Notes: generated from the sequence alone by a model not told the origin. A DNA stretch of 64,000 bases from CAWGAJ01 sp963820545 (GCA_963820545.1 CAWGAJ010000002.1:372001-436000); one strand, 5' to 3'. Counted from the stretch's first letter, positions 44,491-54,778 are shown. Translations and numbers: made by a program.

Positions 44491-44764
44491 TAGCTGTGTA
44501 ACCATTACCAATGCAGAATTTATGATCTACATTGAGAAATGTTTTAGAGAATATTGGCTTATGAGTAACCACCCAACTAACACGGATACTTGCACTGAAA
44601 TTCCTGCTGCTGTCTCATCAACTCATTCGTTTCCGAGAATCCCGAAATACCACCGATTTCTAAAAGTCTGATTGAATTATCAATCAGCGATTAAAACCAT
44701 CCAGCGATCGGCGAATCAAAACCAGCCATTATGAGCAGAGAAGAATGCGACGTAAGGGCCTTTA

Positions 44765-44862
44765 TAAACAACGCTCGAAAACCGTGGCGCGGATCGGGGC
44801 CTACGGAACGGTCGAAAAACGTGGCGCTCTTAACCACACTTGCGGAAGGGTAAGAAAGACTT
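44765..44862 (+). repeat. Dispersed 100-bp repeat, copy 2
   Basis: Same orientation as copy 1, with about three quarters of bases shared by eye over the full length. A third, shorter copy is at 63031-63084. Confidence 0.7.
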
Positions 44863-44936
44863 GTTACGGCATAAGTCCCCCTGTTGCTATGCTTGTCAAA
44901 TGATCTGTAAAATGACAGCTCAGAAGGAAAATATGT

Positions 44937-45632
44937 ATGACATCAGAAAACGAGTATGAACCGCCCAAACCAAGCATTGGAGACAATCTTCATGCCCTTG
45001 CTCGTGCAGGTGTCGGTTCAATTCCAATTGTTGGGGCTGCCGCCACCGAGTTGCTAAACCTGCTGATCACTCCACCGCTTGAAAAGCGACGTAGGGAATG
45101 GATGGAGTCAATTGGTGAGGCTCTTCGAGCCTTAGAACAGGATGGGCGTGTGCGACTTGAAGACCTTCAGACGAACGATGCGTTCATTGATACAGTCATG
45201 CACGCTTCCCAGGCAGCCATAAGGAACAGCCAGCAAGAGAAGATCGAGGCTTTACGAAATGCAGTTCTCAATGCAGCTTTGCCCAACCCTCCCGAGGAGT
45301 CTATACAGCAAATCTTCCTGAACCTCGTTGATACATTTACGGTCTGGCACCTACGAATCCTGCGTCTATTCGACGAACCAAAACGCTGGTTCACAGAGAA
45401 TGGACGACAACCTCCACAGTTTCCAGGCGGAAGTTTGTCAGTTGTCTTGATAGCCGCCTTTCCCGAATTACATGGCAGACGATATTTTAACGACCTGATC
45501 GTAAAGGATTTGTACTCCACGGGATTGCTAAATGTGGATTCGCTCTATGCCATAATGAGCGGTGGGGGATCGATGGCAGGCCGATCAACAGATTTGGGTA
45601 AGCAGTTCCTTAATTTCATTACACGACCATGA
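44937..45632 (+). CDS. Unknown conserved protein, 231 residues
   Basis: A soluble protein. The N-terminus has a Gly/Ala hydrophobic stretch (LARAGVGSIPIVGAAATELL) then the landmark PPLEKRRREWMESIGEALRA and the block EKIEALRNAVLNAALPNPPE. I have seen this PPLEKRR-EW...LRNAVLN-ALPNPPE pattern in hypothetical proteins of accessory regions in many phyla, with no established role. It is followed after 28 bases by an HD-domain gene in the same direction. Possible defence or stress role is speculation. Confidence 0.7.
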   Translation: MTSENEYEPPKPSIGDNLHALARAGVGSIPIVGAAATELLNLLITPPLEKRRREWMESIGEALRALEQDGRVRLEDLQTNDAFIDTVMHASQAAIRNSQQEKIEALRNAVLNAALPNPPEESIQQIFLNLVDTFTVWHLRILRLFDEPKRWFTENGRQPPQFPGGSLSVVLIAAFPELHGRRYFNDLIVKDLYSTGLLNVDSLYAIMSGGGSMAGRSTDLGKQFLNFITRP

Positions 45633-45660
45633 ATCTAGTTGCTTTTTGACGGATAAAATC

Positions 45661-46200
45661 ATGGAAATGCTCAACCTCAACCCCATCATCCACGCCATTT
45701 TGGAAGACTACGGCTTGCCATTAGACGGCACACATGGCGTTTCACATTGGGCAAGGGTTTTGGAAAATGGGCTTCGTCTTTCCCAGGAAACTCAAGCCAA
45801 CATCGAAGTCGTCCAACTCTTTGCAGTTCTCCATGATTCACGACGTATCAATGAGAATATTGACGATGGGCATGGGAAACGTGGTGCTGAGTTGGCGAAT
45901 AAACTCCGTGGAAAATACTTCACTCTCTCCGATCAGGATTTTGATCTACTTTACATCGCCTGTGCCGACCACACCGAAGGAAAAACTGATGGTGACATAA
46001 CCGTCCAAACCTGCTGGGATGCAGATCGATTGGACCTAGGACGAGTGAGAATGATGCCCGAGCCGACAAAACTCTGCACAACAGCAGCCAAAGATCCTAC
46101 AATTCTCAAGTGGGCGGACGGCAGGGCGTGCTTCGAGATCGTGCCTGAATTGATTCAAGTGGATTGGGGAATTGATACGAGGGGGTGGAGGAATGGGTAG
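45661..46200 (+). CDS. HD-domain phosphohydrolase
   Basis: A 179-residue protein with the HD metal site: HGVSHWARVLENG, FAVLHDSRRINEN, ACADHTEGK and CWDADRLDLGRV give the H...HD...D set. The family hydrolyses phosphate esters such as nucleotides; the substrate is unknown. ATG at 45661 lies 28 bases after the preceding gene; upstream in-frame ATGs overlap that gene. Confidence 0.8.
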   Translation: MEMLNLNPIIHAILEDYGLPLDGTHGVSHWARVLENGLRLSQETQANIEVVQLFAVLHDSRRINENIDDGHGKRGAELANKLRGKYFTLSDQDFDLLYIACADHTEGKTDGDITVQTCWDADRLDLGRVRMMPEPTKLCTTAAKDPTILKWADGRACFEIVPELIQVDWGIDTRGWRNG

Positions 46201-46249
46201 ATGTAGTATTACTTGTTATACTTATGCAAGATGAAAGGAGACATCCTAT

Positions 46250-47119
46250 ATGAAAAAGCAATTCTCTATAGCCCTCATAATCACCGTTGCGGTGATTGGT
46301 ATTGTCATAGCAGAAGAAGCCGCCTCAAAATTCACCAGTACCTTTCCCGTTGATAAAAAGAACCTTATCAGCCATGGCGATAATCCCTACTTCATATTGC
46401 AACCAGGATATCGCCTCCATTTCAAGAGCAAGGATGGCACTTTAACTATTACTGTCCTCGATAAGACGAAGATGGTTGATGGTGTAGAAACCAGAATCGT
46501 TGAGGAACGAGAAGAGAAGGATGATCAACTCACGGAGGTGTCCAGGAATTACTTTGCAATCGACAAGACTACCAAGGACGTATATTACTTCGGGGAGGAT
46601 GTTGACATGTATAAGGATGGCAAGATTGTGGAGCATGAAGGGAGTTGGCTATCGGGAGTGAATGATGCCAAATTCGGAATGATGATGCCAGGGAAGCCTA
46701 AAGTTGGTGACAAGTTCTATCAGGAACTTGCTCCCAAAGTGGCAATGGACCGCTGCGAAGTGGTTGCCCTCGATGGAGAAATCGAAACTCCACCTGAGAC
46801 ATTCAAATACTGCCTCCGCATGAAAGAGACCAGTGATTTGGAATCGGGATCTGGAGAAAAATGGTATGCTGCTGGCGTGGGACTGGTCAAAGACGATGAG
46901 TTTTTGCTGGCGGAAATTGGAGAAGGATCTCAAAATTCTTTTAAGGGTTGGGAGGTATATATCTGGGAAGACGGAAAAGACACTTACTATTCATTATTGA
47001 TTGGGACAAATCGCAATAAAGCCGACGAGGAAATTACAAAAGCAGCAGTCAAAGGATTCGATGCAATCAAGCCAAATATAGATAAGGTGGATTCAACAAT
47101 CAAATGCGGCGCATTTTAG
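46250..47119 (+). pseudogene. Secreted protein gene cut by an IS30 element
   Basis: A protein with signal peptide (MKKQFSIALIITVAVIGIVI then AEEA) and a beta-rich body (YFILQPGYRLHFKSKDG, VDGVETRIVEEREEKDDQL, GMMMPGKPKVGDKFYQE), of unknown function. AAAGGAG precedes the ATG. The frame runs into the left repeat of the IS30 element at 47100 and stops there by chance (TAG at 47117). A plus-strand frame emerging from the other side (48150-48297) may be its lost end. Confidence 0.7.
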
Positions 47120-48050
47120 GAGCAAGGACTCCACTGGGAGTACGGTATCCGAGGCGACGACGCGGACGTTTATTGAGTAAATTTTCCACACGGGCCACCT
47201 CATAGTGACTGATCCGTGTGAAGTCGGTTCCTTTGGGGAAAAACTGCCGAAGCAGTCCGTTGGTGTTTTCGTTTGTGCCGCGTTGCCATGCGGCGTATGG
47301 TTTGGCGAAATAAACTGCGATGCCCGTGCGAGCGGTCAATCTTTTATGTTGCGAAAATTCCTTGCCGTTGTCAAGTGTGATGCTCCGCCGCAAGTGTTTC
47401 GGCAATCGGCTCAGGCGTTGTGCGGCCGAGAGGATCGTGGGTACGGAATGCCGGCACTTCAGTTTGCCGATTTTCGCGTAGCCGGATTTGCGTTCAACCA
47501 TTGTCACAACTGCACTGCGATGGCCCTTGCCGACCACCGTGTCGCCTTCCCAATCGCCAAAACGGCGCCGACTGTCGATGATTTTCGGTCGTCCTTCGAT
47601 CCGCACGCATTCTTTCAGTTGTCCGCGTTGATCTCGGCATCGCCGTCGTCCGCAAAGCCGCAACATCCGACGCCACCGAGGATTATGCGATCTAATCCAG
47701 TTGTAAATCGTTTGCCGCGATATCCAGCGGTCAGAGTATCGCGGAAAATCCAGTCGTGCACGTCCGGCGATCTGATCCGGCGACCAACGTTTCTCCAGTT
47801 TTTCGGTCACGTATGTGTAAATTCGCGTGTCAGCCATTTTGCAAAGACGCCGAGATTTCAGCCTTCTTTGCTCTGCTTTTCGCTGAGCCTGCTTTGGACG
47901 ATAACCACGCAGGCCGGAATTTCGCTTGATCTCGCGGTAAATCGTGCTTATGTGGCGTTGCATGATTTCCGCGATTTTTTCCTTGGAAATCTCCTTTTTC
48001 AATAATCCATGTAGAATTTCACGTTCCTCTAAAGTAAAATGATGAGCCAT
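47100..48050 (-). CDS. IS30-family transposase
   Basis: A 316-residue DDE transposase. N-terminal helix-turn-helix (HHFTLEEREILHGLLKKEIS then KEKIAEIMQRHISTIYREIK) and the catalytic residues in FGDWEGDTVVG, TLDNGKEF and GTNENTNGLLRQFFPKGTDF are complete. GGAGG seven bases before ATG 48050 supports this start over the longer one at 48098. Its TGA stop lies in the terminal repeat, as in the IS4 element. Confidence 0.93.
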   Translation of the reverse strand: MAHHFTLEEREILHGLLKKEISKEKIAEIMQRHISTIYREIKRNSGLRGYRPKQAQRKAEQRRLKSRRLCKMADTRIYTYVTEKLEKRWSPDQIAGRARLDFPRYSDRWISRQTIYNWIRSHNPRWRRMLRLCGRRRCRDQRGQLKECVRIEGRPKIIDSRRRFGDWEGDTVVGKGHRSAVVTMVERKSGYAKIGKLKCRHSVPTILSAAQRLSRLPKHLRRSITLDNGKEFSQHKRLTARTGIAVYFAKPYAAWQRGTNENTNGLLRQFFPKGTDFTRISHYEVARVENLLNKRPRRRLGYRTPSGVLAPKMRRI

Positions 48051-48149
48051 CGCTGGGCCTCCGTTTGAACGTCTGTTTCGCAAAACCTCGACATTCAAAC
48101 GACCCAGCGACTTTACTCCTATATCAATTCCTGTTTTTTTCGCATTTGA
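47100..48149 (-). mobile_element. IS30-family insertion sequence
   Basis: A 1,050-bp element with short terminal inverted repeats TCAAATGCG (47100-47108) and CGCATTTGA (48141-48149). It contains one complete transposase on the minus strand. The 2-3 bp target duplication usual for IS30 is not clear. Confidence 0.85.
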
Positions 48150-48297
48150 AGTTTGTCACCACCTAAGATAAAAGCAGGCGAGTGGGTTTATATTGGTGGC
48201 AAACAGTTGACGGACCAACCACCGAAAGAGCAGGCCAAACAGGTTTGGGATTATTGTGAAAAGAGAGGATTGAATGTGCCGATTTTACGTCAGTAAA
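48150..48297 (+). pseudogene. 3' fragment of the gene interrupted by IS30
   Basis: Directly after the IS right end a plus-strand frame reads PPKIKAGEWVYIGGKQLTDQ then PPKEQAKQVWDYCEKRGLNV and ends at TAA 48295-48297. It has no start and is probably the tail of the gene before the IS or of a neighbour lost by deletion. Confidence 0.55.
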
Positions 48298-48390
48298 AAA
48301 GCCTTTATCATTCACACACCATCATTCTTGAAATTGATCAATAGTCTTTTTTTGAGGTATTGCGTTGGAAGCCTTAGATGAGGAAAAACC

Positions 48391-48855
48391 ATGCCACGAA
48401 TCAGTGCAGGTCTGTTGCTGTACAGAATCAAGGATGGAATAATCCAAGTCATGTTGGCCCATCCAGGCGGTCCATTTTTCAAAAATAAAGATGAAGGGGC
48501 ATGGACGATTCCCAAGGGCGAACCAGAGCCCAATGAAGATTTACTTGTTACCGCTCAAAGGGAATTCCAGGAGGAAACAGGCATCAAGCCGACTGGTCCA
48601 TTCATCCCATTGACTCCGATCAAACAAAAGGGCGGCAAGATCGTGCATGCCTGGGCATTTAAGGGTGATTGCGATCTGCACGCCATAAAGTGCAACACCT
48701 GCACAATAGAATGGCCGCCAAAATCACGTCAGCAAATGGAAATTCCTGAAATTGATCGAGTGGAATTCTTCGATCTCGGTACAGCGAAGAAAAAGATCAA
48801 AACGGGACAGGAAGGATTGATAGGGGAACTTGAGGCGATTATGATTAGCAAATAG
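48391..48855 (+). CDS. Nudix hydrolase
   Basis: A 154-residue pyrophosphohydrolase. The Nudix box is GEPEPNEDLLVTAQREFQEE followed by TGI, with all catalytic Glu in place, after the typical start PRISAGLLLYRIKDG and GAWTIPKGE. Substrate class (nucleotide or dinucleotide) is not determined. It meets the next gene tail to tail with one base between stops. Confidence 0.88.
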   Translation: MPRISAGLLLYRIKDGIIQVMLAHPGGPFFKNKDEGAWTIPKGEPEPNEDLLVTAQREFQEETGIKPTGPFIPLTPIKQKGGKIVHAWAFKGDCDLHAIKCNTCTIEWPPKSRQQMEIPEIDRVEFFDLGTAKKKIKTGQEGLIGELEAIMISK

Positions 48856-48856
48856 G

Positions 48857-49318
48857 TCACGAGCAACTACCGTTTTTCAACCTCTCCAACAAAGCCCGCA
48901 CTTCATTTTCCAAAACAGGTAATGCCTCTTCAGGATCGGCACAATCCAGGTCATCTATGTGCCAGTATTCAACTTGATCAACCCAGTCAGCAAAAGACTC
49001 TTCGAGCATTTCTCGATGCTCCGCTTCTTTCAGAGCGATCACAAGAGAGGCATTTGAAAGGTGTTGCTCCGTGACTTGCTGTGGGAATCTGGAATTGCCG
49101 TTGATGGGAATGCCAATTTCATTCAAGCGTTCCACGGTATATCTGGAAATTGGGCCGATATTTCCATAACGTCCAACTGCTAAGCCTTTGGATTTTGCTC
49201 GCCAATTTAATCTATTAGATTCTGCATACCAATTGAAAAAATGCTCGGCAAAACGACTGCGGTAATAATTGGCGGAACAGAGGAAGAGTACGTTTTTCGT
49301 GGTGTGATTATGTTTCAT
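48857..49318 (-). CDS. Low molecular weight protein-tyrosine-phosphatase-like protein
   Basis: A 153-residue protein with the phosphatase loop VLFLCSANYYRSRFAEHFFN (C-x5-R-S). The acid loop normally containing DP reads WHIDDLDCADPEEA, so the general acid is shifted or altered and activity is uncertain. The family also includes arsenate reductases. Good start at 49318 with methionine directly before the beta strand. Confidence 0.8.
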   Translation of the reverse strand: MKHNHTTKNVLFLCSANYYRSRFAEHFFNWYAESNRLNWRAKSKGLAVGRYGNIGPISRYTVERLNEIGIPINGNSRFPQQVTEQHLSNASLVIALKEAEHREMLEESFADWVDQVEYWHIDDLDCADPEEALPVLENEVRALLERLKNGSCS

Positions 49319-49473
49319 ATTTCCATTACATTGGTTGCTTTGTAACGAGTGGCGACGAAAAACGGCAAACGATTATCGTTGCTGCCAGATTGGAGGGATA
49401 TAATTTGCACAGGCGTATTGTACTGCACGGGCAATGATCGTGAAAAGAAGTGATCAGAAAGCCTCCAAGAAAC

Positions 49474-49510
49474 GAAGAAGCCCGCTGCTCAAGAATGCGG
49501 GCTTCTTCTT
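49474..49510. terminator. Strong bidirectional terminator hairpin
   Basis: GAAGAAGCCCGC (49474-49485) and GCGGGCTTCTTC (49497-49508) form a perfect 12-pair stem with an 11-base loop, with T-rich 3' side on both strands. No clear gene ends into it from the left; frames around it (49434-49664) are not convincing. Confidence 0.75.
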
Positions 49511-49710
49511 GAAGGAAAAATATCATTTCGGGGAGAGGCGGTACGTTAACCTCGGTTTCATGCCGTCCGTTATTTTAGGACCAGCCCTCGAACCCGGCGT
49601 ATCGGCTCTTCCTCCCCAATCACATTTTTCCTTCCACACTAATTTTAATTCTATTCATTTTTAACTTTATGTTAAGCATTTATCCTTGTCACAGCCACAT
49701 GTTGATGCAG

Positions 49711-50013
49711 TCAAACAAACCTATACATCGAGATATCATCCATGTAATGTTCTGGGCTTAGCTTTAATTCCTTTGGACGCCACCCTTCTTCCATAAAGCC
49801 CAATTTTCTGTAAAGACGAATAGCCTTTTCATTGGTGATAAAGACTCCTAGCCCGAGCTTCTCAATAAAGGGATTTGCCTCAGTCCATTCGATAAGGGTA
49901 TGTAGTAAAGCCGTGCCGATGCCTTTACTTCTCCACTGCTTCACAACCGAGATTCCTAAATTGCCACGATGAGCGATACGCTTGCGTTCATCTCCTTTCA
50001 AGATCCTCACCAA
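49711..50013 (-). pseudogene. GNAT acetyltransferase, N-terminus missing
   Basis: About 100 residues of the C-terminal part of a GNAT fold: HRGNLGISVVKQWRSKGIGT (acetyl-CoA loop Q/R-x-x-G-x-G/A) and ITNEKAIRLYRKLGFMEEGW. The first about 70 residues usual in the family are absent; the sequence upstream has stops and the only start is TTG. A 5'-truncated gene. Confidence 0.7.
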
Positions 50014-50263
50014 CTTGTATGAGTTAGTGGGTTGGCAGGGGATTAGTCCCTTATTTCATTTCCAAATCTAGATATTGGCAATGGCATCAGGGATGAGCCT
50101 TTGTCCTTTACCCAAACAAAAGTTAATATGATAGGTAATTTTTTTACAGTTAATTTGAAATCAAGCTTCCTGTTCAGCTCCTAAAAAGCAATTTCATATA
50201 TAGGTCAGAAACTATGTCCAAGAAACCTTGGAAAAATTAGCTAGATATTTGGAGAAATACAAT

Positions 50264-53200
50264 ATGAATTATAGACAATATTTATTGATGCAAATTACCC
50301 GTGCATTGGCTGCGTTGGCCATTAGTCTAGAAATGCTAGTTGGAATTGCTTCGGCAACGTATGGTAACGGCTCGGCAGAATGGAAGTTATCCACTGGCGG
50401 AACATGGAATGATCCTAACAGTTGGGAGGCTGCCATGCCTACTATTCCCAACAGTGTAGATGCATTGGCGAGTTTCCACCATAATTTGACCGCCAGTGGC
50501 ATAGTGACAGTGGACAATCAGAAGGTTGTCGGTTGTTTGGATTTTGATAATTCAGTAGCAAGCTACACAATTGCTGGACCAAATGCAATTACCCTTCAAA
50601 CCTCTTCTGGTATTCCAACGATCAATGTGGTTGCTGGCAACCATACAATCTCCACCCAAGTAAACCTGACGGCAAATACCAACATCTCTGTCACTGCTAA
50701 TAGCACGATGAACATTTCAGGCAATCTCACTGGTAGTGGAGCAGATTTGAATAAGATCGGTGACGGTACACTCACCCTTGGTGGCAACAACTCCTATACT
50801 GGGATAACCACTGTCACATCCGGCACGCTGATAGCTTCCTCCAGCACTGCCCTAGGCAGCACATTATCTGGCACTACGATTCAAAGCAATGCTACTCTCG
50901 ATCTAAACAGCCCAAACCTTGGCACCGAGACAATTACTGTTTATGGCTCAGGTGTATTAGGCAATGGTGCTATTGTCAATAACGGTTCGAGCGATCAAAC
51001 CAATGCTTTACAAACAGTGATACTGGGAAACGATGCCAGCTTCGGCGGTGTAAAGCGTTGGGATATCCGTGCACCAAGTAACGGCAGTACAAACCTAGAT
51101 CTTGCCAATCATACGCTCACCAAAGTCGGTAATAATCGGATCAATTTAGTTAATACTACTGTGACCGACGGCAACATCATCTTAAATAATGGTATTCTGG
51201 GATTGCAGGCAGGTACAAAAGTTCTTGATAACGCTACCGGGACAACGATCAGAGTGAATACTGGCGGGACATTAGATGTTGGTGCATCTGGCAGCACTTC
51301 ATTTTCCGTCACTCGACCAATCGTTATGAATGGGGGTACCTTGATTAATAATAATGGAAGTACTACTTATCTTGCCAGTAATATTACCATGAATGCTTCG
51401 ACTACAAATACGATTTCAACTCTGAATAAACTATATCTCCAGGGCAATATATCAGGTTCCGGAAACGTTAATAAATCCGCTGGCGGGCTTCTTCTCTACC
51501 TAACTGGAAATAATAGTGGTTTTACAGGAACTTGGAACCAAAACTACTGGATGACGTACTTCAGTTCTAGCAACTCAGGAAGCCCCAATGCAAATTTTGT
51601 TATTCATAGTACTTCTCCAGATGATGCTCCGGCAATTTTATGCACAACTAATAGTGGATTGTCTATCCAGCTAGGTTCTTTGTCTGGTGATAGTGGTTAT
51701 TTAGTAAATCGAGATCAGACAGGTGCAAATGGAAATTCAAGTTTCATTATTGGTGGTAAAAATGCCAACACTATATTTGGCGGTGTTATTGCAAATAACT
51801 TAGCTGGAGCCCTTGGATCTGGATACCCTAGTACAGGTACTATATCTATTGAAAAAGTTGGAACAGGCATGCAAATTCTAACTGGTACAAATGTCTATAC
51901 AGGATCTACAACTATTACTGGTGGCAAATTGTTTTTCAACAATTCTTCTGCTTTGAATTACAGCACCGGTGCCGGTGGTGTGACTGTCAATAGCGGAGCC
52001 ACTCTAGGAGGCAATGGTGCTATATATCGTAACGTCATAATAAATGCAGGTGGGGCCATTGAAGCCGGTGGGAGCAATGGTATGGGTACGGTCACACTAA
52101 ATAGTCTTACCCTTGGTTCCCAATCAACAGATAATACAGCGATCAATGTAAGTAATATTGATACCAGTAATCCGTTGCGTGCTATTGTGAACATAAGCAA
52201 CAACGTTACTGCTAATGCCAAAACCACAATCAACGTCGGTGGTCTCCTGCCGAGTCTTGGTCAACATAAAATTCTGGGTTATGGTGCTCTGGATTTGGCT
52301 GGAAAGACATTTAATGATACTTTTGTTCTGGGCACAGTGCCCAGTCGTATGATTGCCAACCTTGTGAACAACACATGGGCCAATGAAATTGACTTAAATG
52401 TCCAAAGTACTGATTACCCTGTATGGACAGGGATAACAGATGCCAACTGGAATGCGACCGCCTCCAATTGGAAATTGGCCAACAATGGTGTAGCGACCAC
52501 CTATATTGAAGGTGATAATGTGGTGTTCAACGACTCAGCCACTCAAAATTACAGCATAAATTTGTCTGGCACACTCTTACCCACCTATATCACAGTTAAT
52601 AACTCGTCCCATAACTACAGTTTTAATGGTTCCGGTTCCATTGGTGGAAGTGGGGGAATCATCAAGACAGGTACAGGCACATTGACTATCAATACCATTA
52701 ATAGCTTTAGTGGAGATGTAGCTATTAACGGCGGCACTGTTATTGCTGGGACCATTGCCAATACGGGTAGTGATAGTGCATTGGGCAAAGGAATGAATAT
52801 ATCATTTGATGGTGGTTCGCTTAATTACACTGGTGACACCACATTATCAAATCGCAGTATTAACCTAAACGCCAATGACGGCACCATTGATGTTAGCAAC
52901 GCCAATGCCACATTGGCGTTAAACAGTGCTTCCGGTGTCGGTGGCTTGACAAAAGAAGGTTTGGGTAAGTTGAATTTTACTTGTGATAATGTTTACAGTG
53001 GTATTACTACAATTAACAACGGGACATTGGAGCTATCAGGAGGACTATACAACCATGGTACGATTGCTGGTTCAGTTATTGTGAACAACGGGGCTAAGTT
53101 GCTGCTAAGTCACAAAGACTTTTTTGGCAAATACCTGACAAATCCTGTAGCGACTATTATCATTAATCAAGGTGGACTTGTGGAGAATGGAGGCAGCGGC

Positions 53201-54778
53201 ACCACAAGCTATTACAATACTTTGAAAGATCTGACTTTTGCAGGTGGTGAACTACGGGTCAATGGTGGTTTAACCACGAATTGGCAGGCGTATCAGTTGA
53301 AAGGAACTGTCTCGGTAACAGGAACGGTTCCCTCACAAATTACAGTCGGATCAAATCTGTATAACTTCTTAACTCAAATCCAGATTGGCAACAACACGGC
53401 TAACGGCACAACTACGTTCGATGTAGCTGATGTGACAGGCAATGCCTATTCCGATTTGACTATTGCACCCGATTTGGTAGATGGCCGTGATTCTGTTAGT
53501 AATCTCGTAGCTTCTGGTGTTATCAAGACTGGTTTAGGCAAAATGCTCTTCACTGGCCACAACACTTACTCCGGTGGCACGACTATTAATGAGGGAACAA
53601 TTCAGGTTGGAAATGGGGGCAATACTGGAGCCATCGGCATAGGAGGAAAGATTACTGTTAACACTGATGCCAATCTAATTTTTAATCGAAATACTACGAT
53701 GGTGATAAGCAGCACTTTAGACGGTATGGGCACTATTACTCAGAATGGAACGGGTAGTGTTGTGCTCACTAAAAATAATTACACATTTTCCGGCACATTA
53801 AATCTAAACGGTCCTGTGACTATTGCTAACGATGGTGCACTTGGTGCAGTTAATGCTGTCCAGGCCAATGATAGTACTATCAGATTTGGTGCTGTTGGTT
53901 TGAATGAGGGAACTTTAACTGGATGGGATACCACTAATACACCTACACTGATGACACCTACGGTAAATTTCTATAAATTTTTGAGTGGAAATCAAATAGG
54001 CTTAAACCAGACGGTTGTTTACCAAGGCAAAATATATCTTACTTCAGGTCAATGGAGCTTTGCCAAGCAATACAACATGTATTCCTACCTTAAAATTAAT
54101 GACCAGATCATTCTCAATAATACAGAAAATGTTCCTTCCTCCGGCTCCATTACTATTAATCATGATGATTGGTACTCGATTGATTTGCGTGTGGGCAATG
54201 CCGGAAACCTTGGTGATCCGACACTAAGCTGGCCATTTGGCATTGGTGTAAAACAAGGATCGATACCATTTCCACTCTCACCCACAGGGTTTGAAGCTTT
54301 TGATGAAGGGGCTGCGGGCATATCCCTACATTATGTTGATAATTCGAGTTTCTATGTGGATAACAACATTGTTTTGTCTGGACAAAACATCATTGACACC
54401 GAGGGACTTGGTACAGGAACAGTTACACTATATGGAGACATTAGTGGCACAGGTGGTCTGACCAAGACTGGCTCATCAGATCTAATCCTCACTGGAAACC
54501 TGAGTTATACAGGCGATACCTATGTCCTAGCTGGCACCTTTGATTTGCAGGCATTGACCACCTCGGGAAATATAACTATCGGTCCCGACGCCTTTATGTA
54601 TGCCACTCAAGTAGTTACAGGAGGAATCACGATAGGTGCGGGAGGTCGATTGACGATCAAAGCTTCGACTGATGGTTTGTTAGCTAATAGTTTTACTTCA
54701 GTACCTGAACCGAGTACGTTGGTACTTTGGGTGACTGCTGTCTTTGGGCTTATTGCCATTTGGCATTGGAAAAAATAA
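50264..54778 (+). CDS. Giant PEP-CTERM protein with autotransporter-associated beta-strand repeats
   Basis: A 1504-residue secreted protein. Signal peptide MQITRALAALAISLEMLVGI then ASA; an N-terminal WKLSTGGTWNDPNSWE unit; then a right-handed beta-helix with many PATR-type repeats such as GDGTLTLGGNNSYTGITTVT, GLGKMLFTGHNTYSGGTTIN and GSSDLILTGNLSYTGDTYVL; and the tail VPEPSTLVLWVTAVFGLIAI plus WHWKK as PEP-CTERM signal. Such proteins are surface filaments or adhesins, but here the outer-membrane autotransporter barrel is replaced by exosortase sorting. The ATG at 50264 has GGAGAAATACAAT upstream. It is rich in Asn, Thr, Gly and Ser and lower in G+C than the left half. Confidence 0.9.
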   Translation: MNYRQYLLMQITRALAALAISLEMLVGIASATYGNGSAEWKLSTGGTWNDPNSWEAAMPTIPNSVDALASFHHNLTASGIVTVDNQKVVGCLDFDNSVASYTIAGPNAITLQTSSGIPTINVVAGNHTISTQVNLTANTNISVTANSTMNISGNLTGSGADLNKIGDGTLTLGGNNSYTGITTVTSGTLIASSSTALGSTLSGTTIQSNATLDLNSPNLGTETITVYGSGVLGNGAIVNNGSSDQTNALQTVILGNDASFGGVKRWDIRAPSNGSTNLDLANHTLTKVGNNRINLVNTTVTDGNIILNNGILGLQAGTKVLDNATGTTIRVNTGGTLDVGASGSTSFSVTRPIVMNGGTLINNNGSTTYLASNITMNASTTNTISTLNKLYLQGNISGSGNVNKSAGGLLLYLTGNNSGFTGTWNQNYWMTYFSSSNSGSPNANFVIHSTSPDDAPAILCTTNSGLSIQLGSLSGDSGYLVNRDQTGANGNSSFIIGGKNANTIFGGVIANNLAGALGSGYPSTGTISIEKVGTGMQILTGTNVYTGSTTITGGKLFFNNSSALNYSTGAGGVTVNSGATLGGNGAIYRNVIINAGGAIEAGGSNGMGTVTLNSLTLGSQSTDNTAINVSNIDTSNPLRAIVNISNNVTANAKTTINVGGLLPSLGQHKILGYGALDLAGKTFNDTFVLGTVPSRMIANLVNNTWANEIDLNVQSTDYPVWTGITDANWNATASNWKLANNGVATTYIEGDNVVFNDSATQNYSINLSGTLLPTYITVNNSSHNYSFNGSGSIGGSGGIIKTGTGTLTINTINSFSGDVAINGGTVIAGTIANTGSDSALGKGMNISFDGGSLNYTGDTTLSNRSINLNANDGTIDVSNANATLALNSASGVGGLTKEGLGKLNFTCDNVYSGITTINNGTLELSGGLYNHGTIAGSVIVNNGAKLLLSHKDFFGKYLTNPVATIIINQGGLVENGGSGTTSYYNTLKDLTFAGGELRVNGGLTTNWQAYQLKGTVSVTGTVPSQITVGSNLYNFLTQIQIGNNTANGTTTFDVADVTGNAYSDLTIAPDLVDGRDSVSNLVASGVIKTGLGKMLFTGHNTYSGGTTINEGTIQVGNGGNTGAIGIGGKITVNTDANLIFNRNTTMVISSTLDGMGTITQNGTGSVVLTKNNYTFSGTLNLNGPVTIANDGALGAVNAVQANDSTIRFGAVGLNEGTLTGWDTTNTPTLMTPTVNFYKFLSGNQIGLNQTVVYQGKIYLTSGQWSFAKQYNMYSYLKINDQIILNNTENVPSSGSITINHDDWYSIDLRVGNAGNLGDPTLSWPFGIGVKQGSIPFPLSPTGFEAFDEGAAGISLHYVDNSSFYVDNNIVLSGQNIIDTEGLGTGTVTLYGDISGTGGLTKTGSSDLILTGNLSYTGDTYVLAGTFDLQALTTSGNITIGPDAFMYATQVVTGGITIGAGGRLTIKASTDGLLANSFTSVPEPSTLVLWVTAVFGLIAIWHWKK

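Larger units (their letters stand above)
44340..44936. other. Spacer with two copies of a 100-bp repeat
   Basis: Nearly 600 bases without a gene, holding repeat copies at 44392-44490 and 44765-44862 and between them a hairpin CTGATTG-AATTAT-CAATCAG (about 44669-44688). AAGGAAAATATGT lies before the next ATG. Confidence 0.5.
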
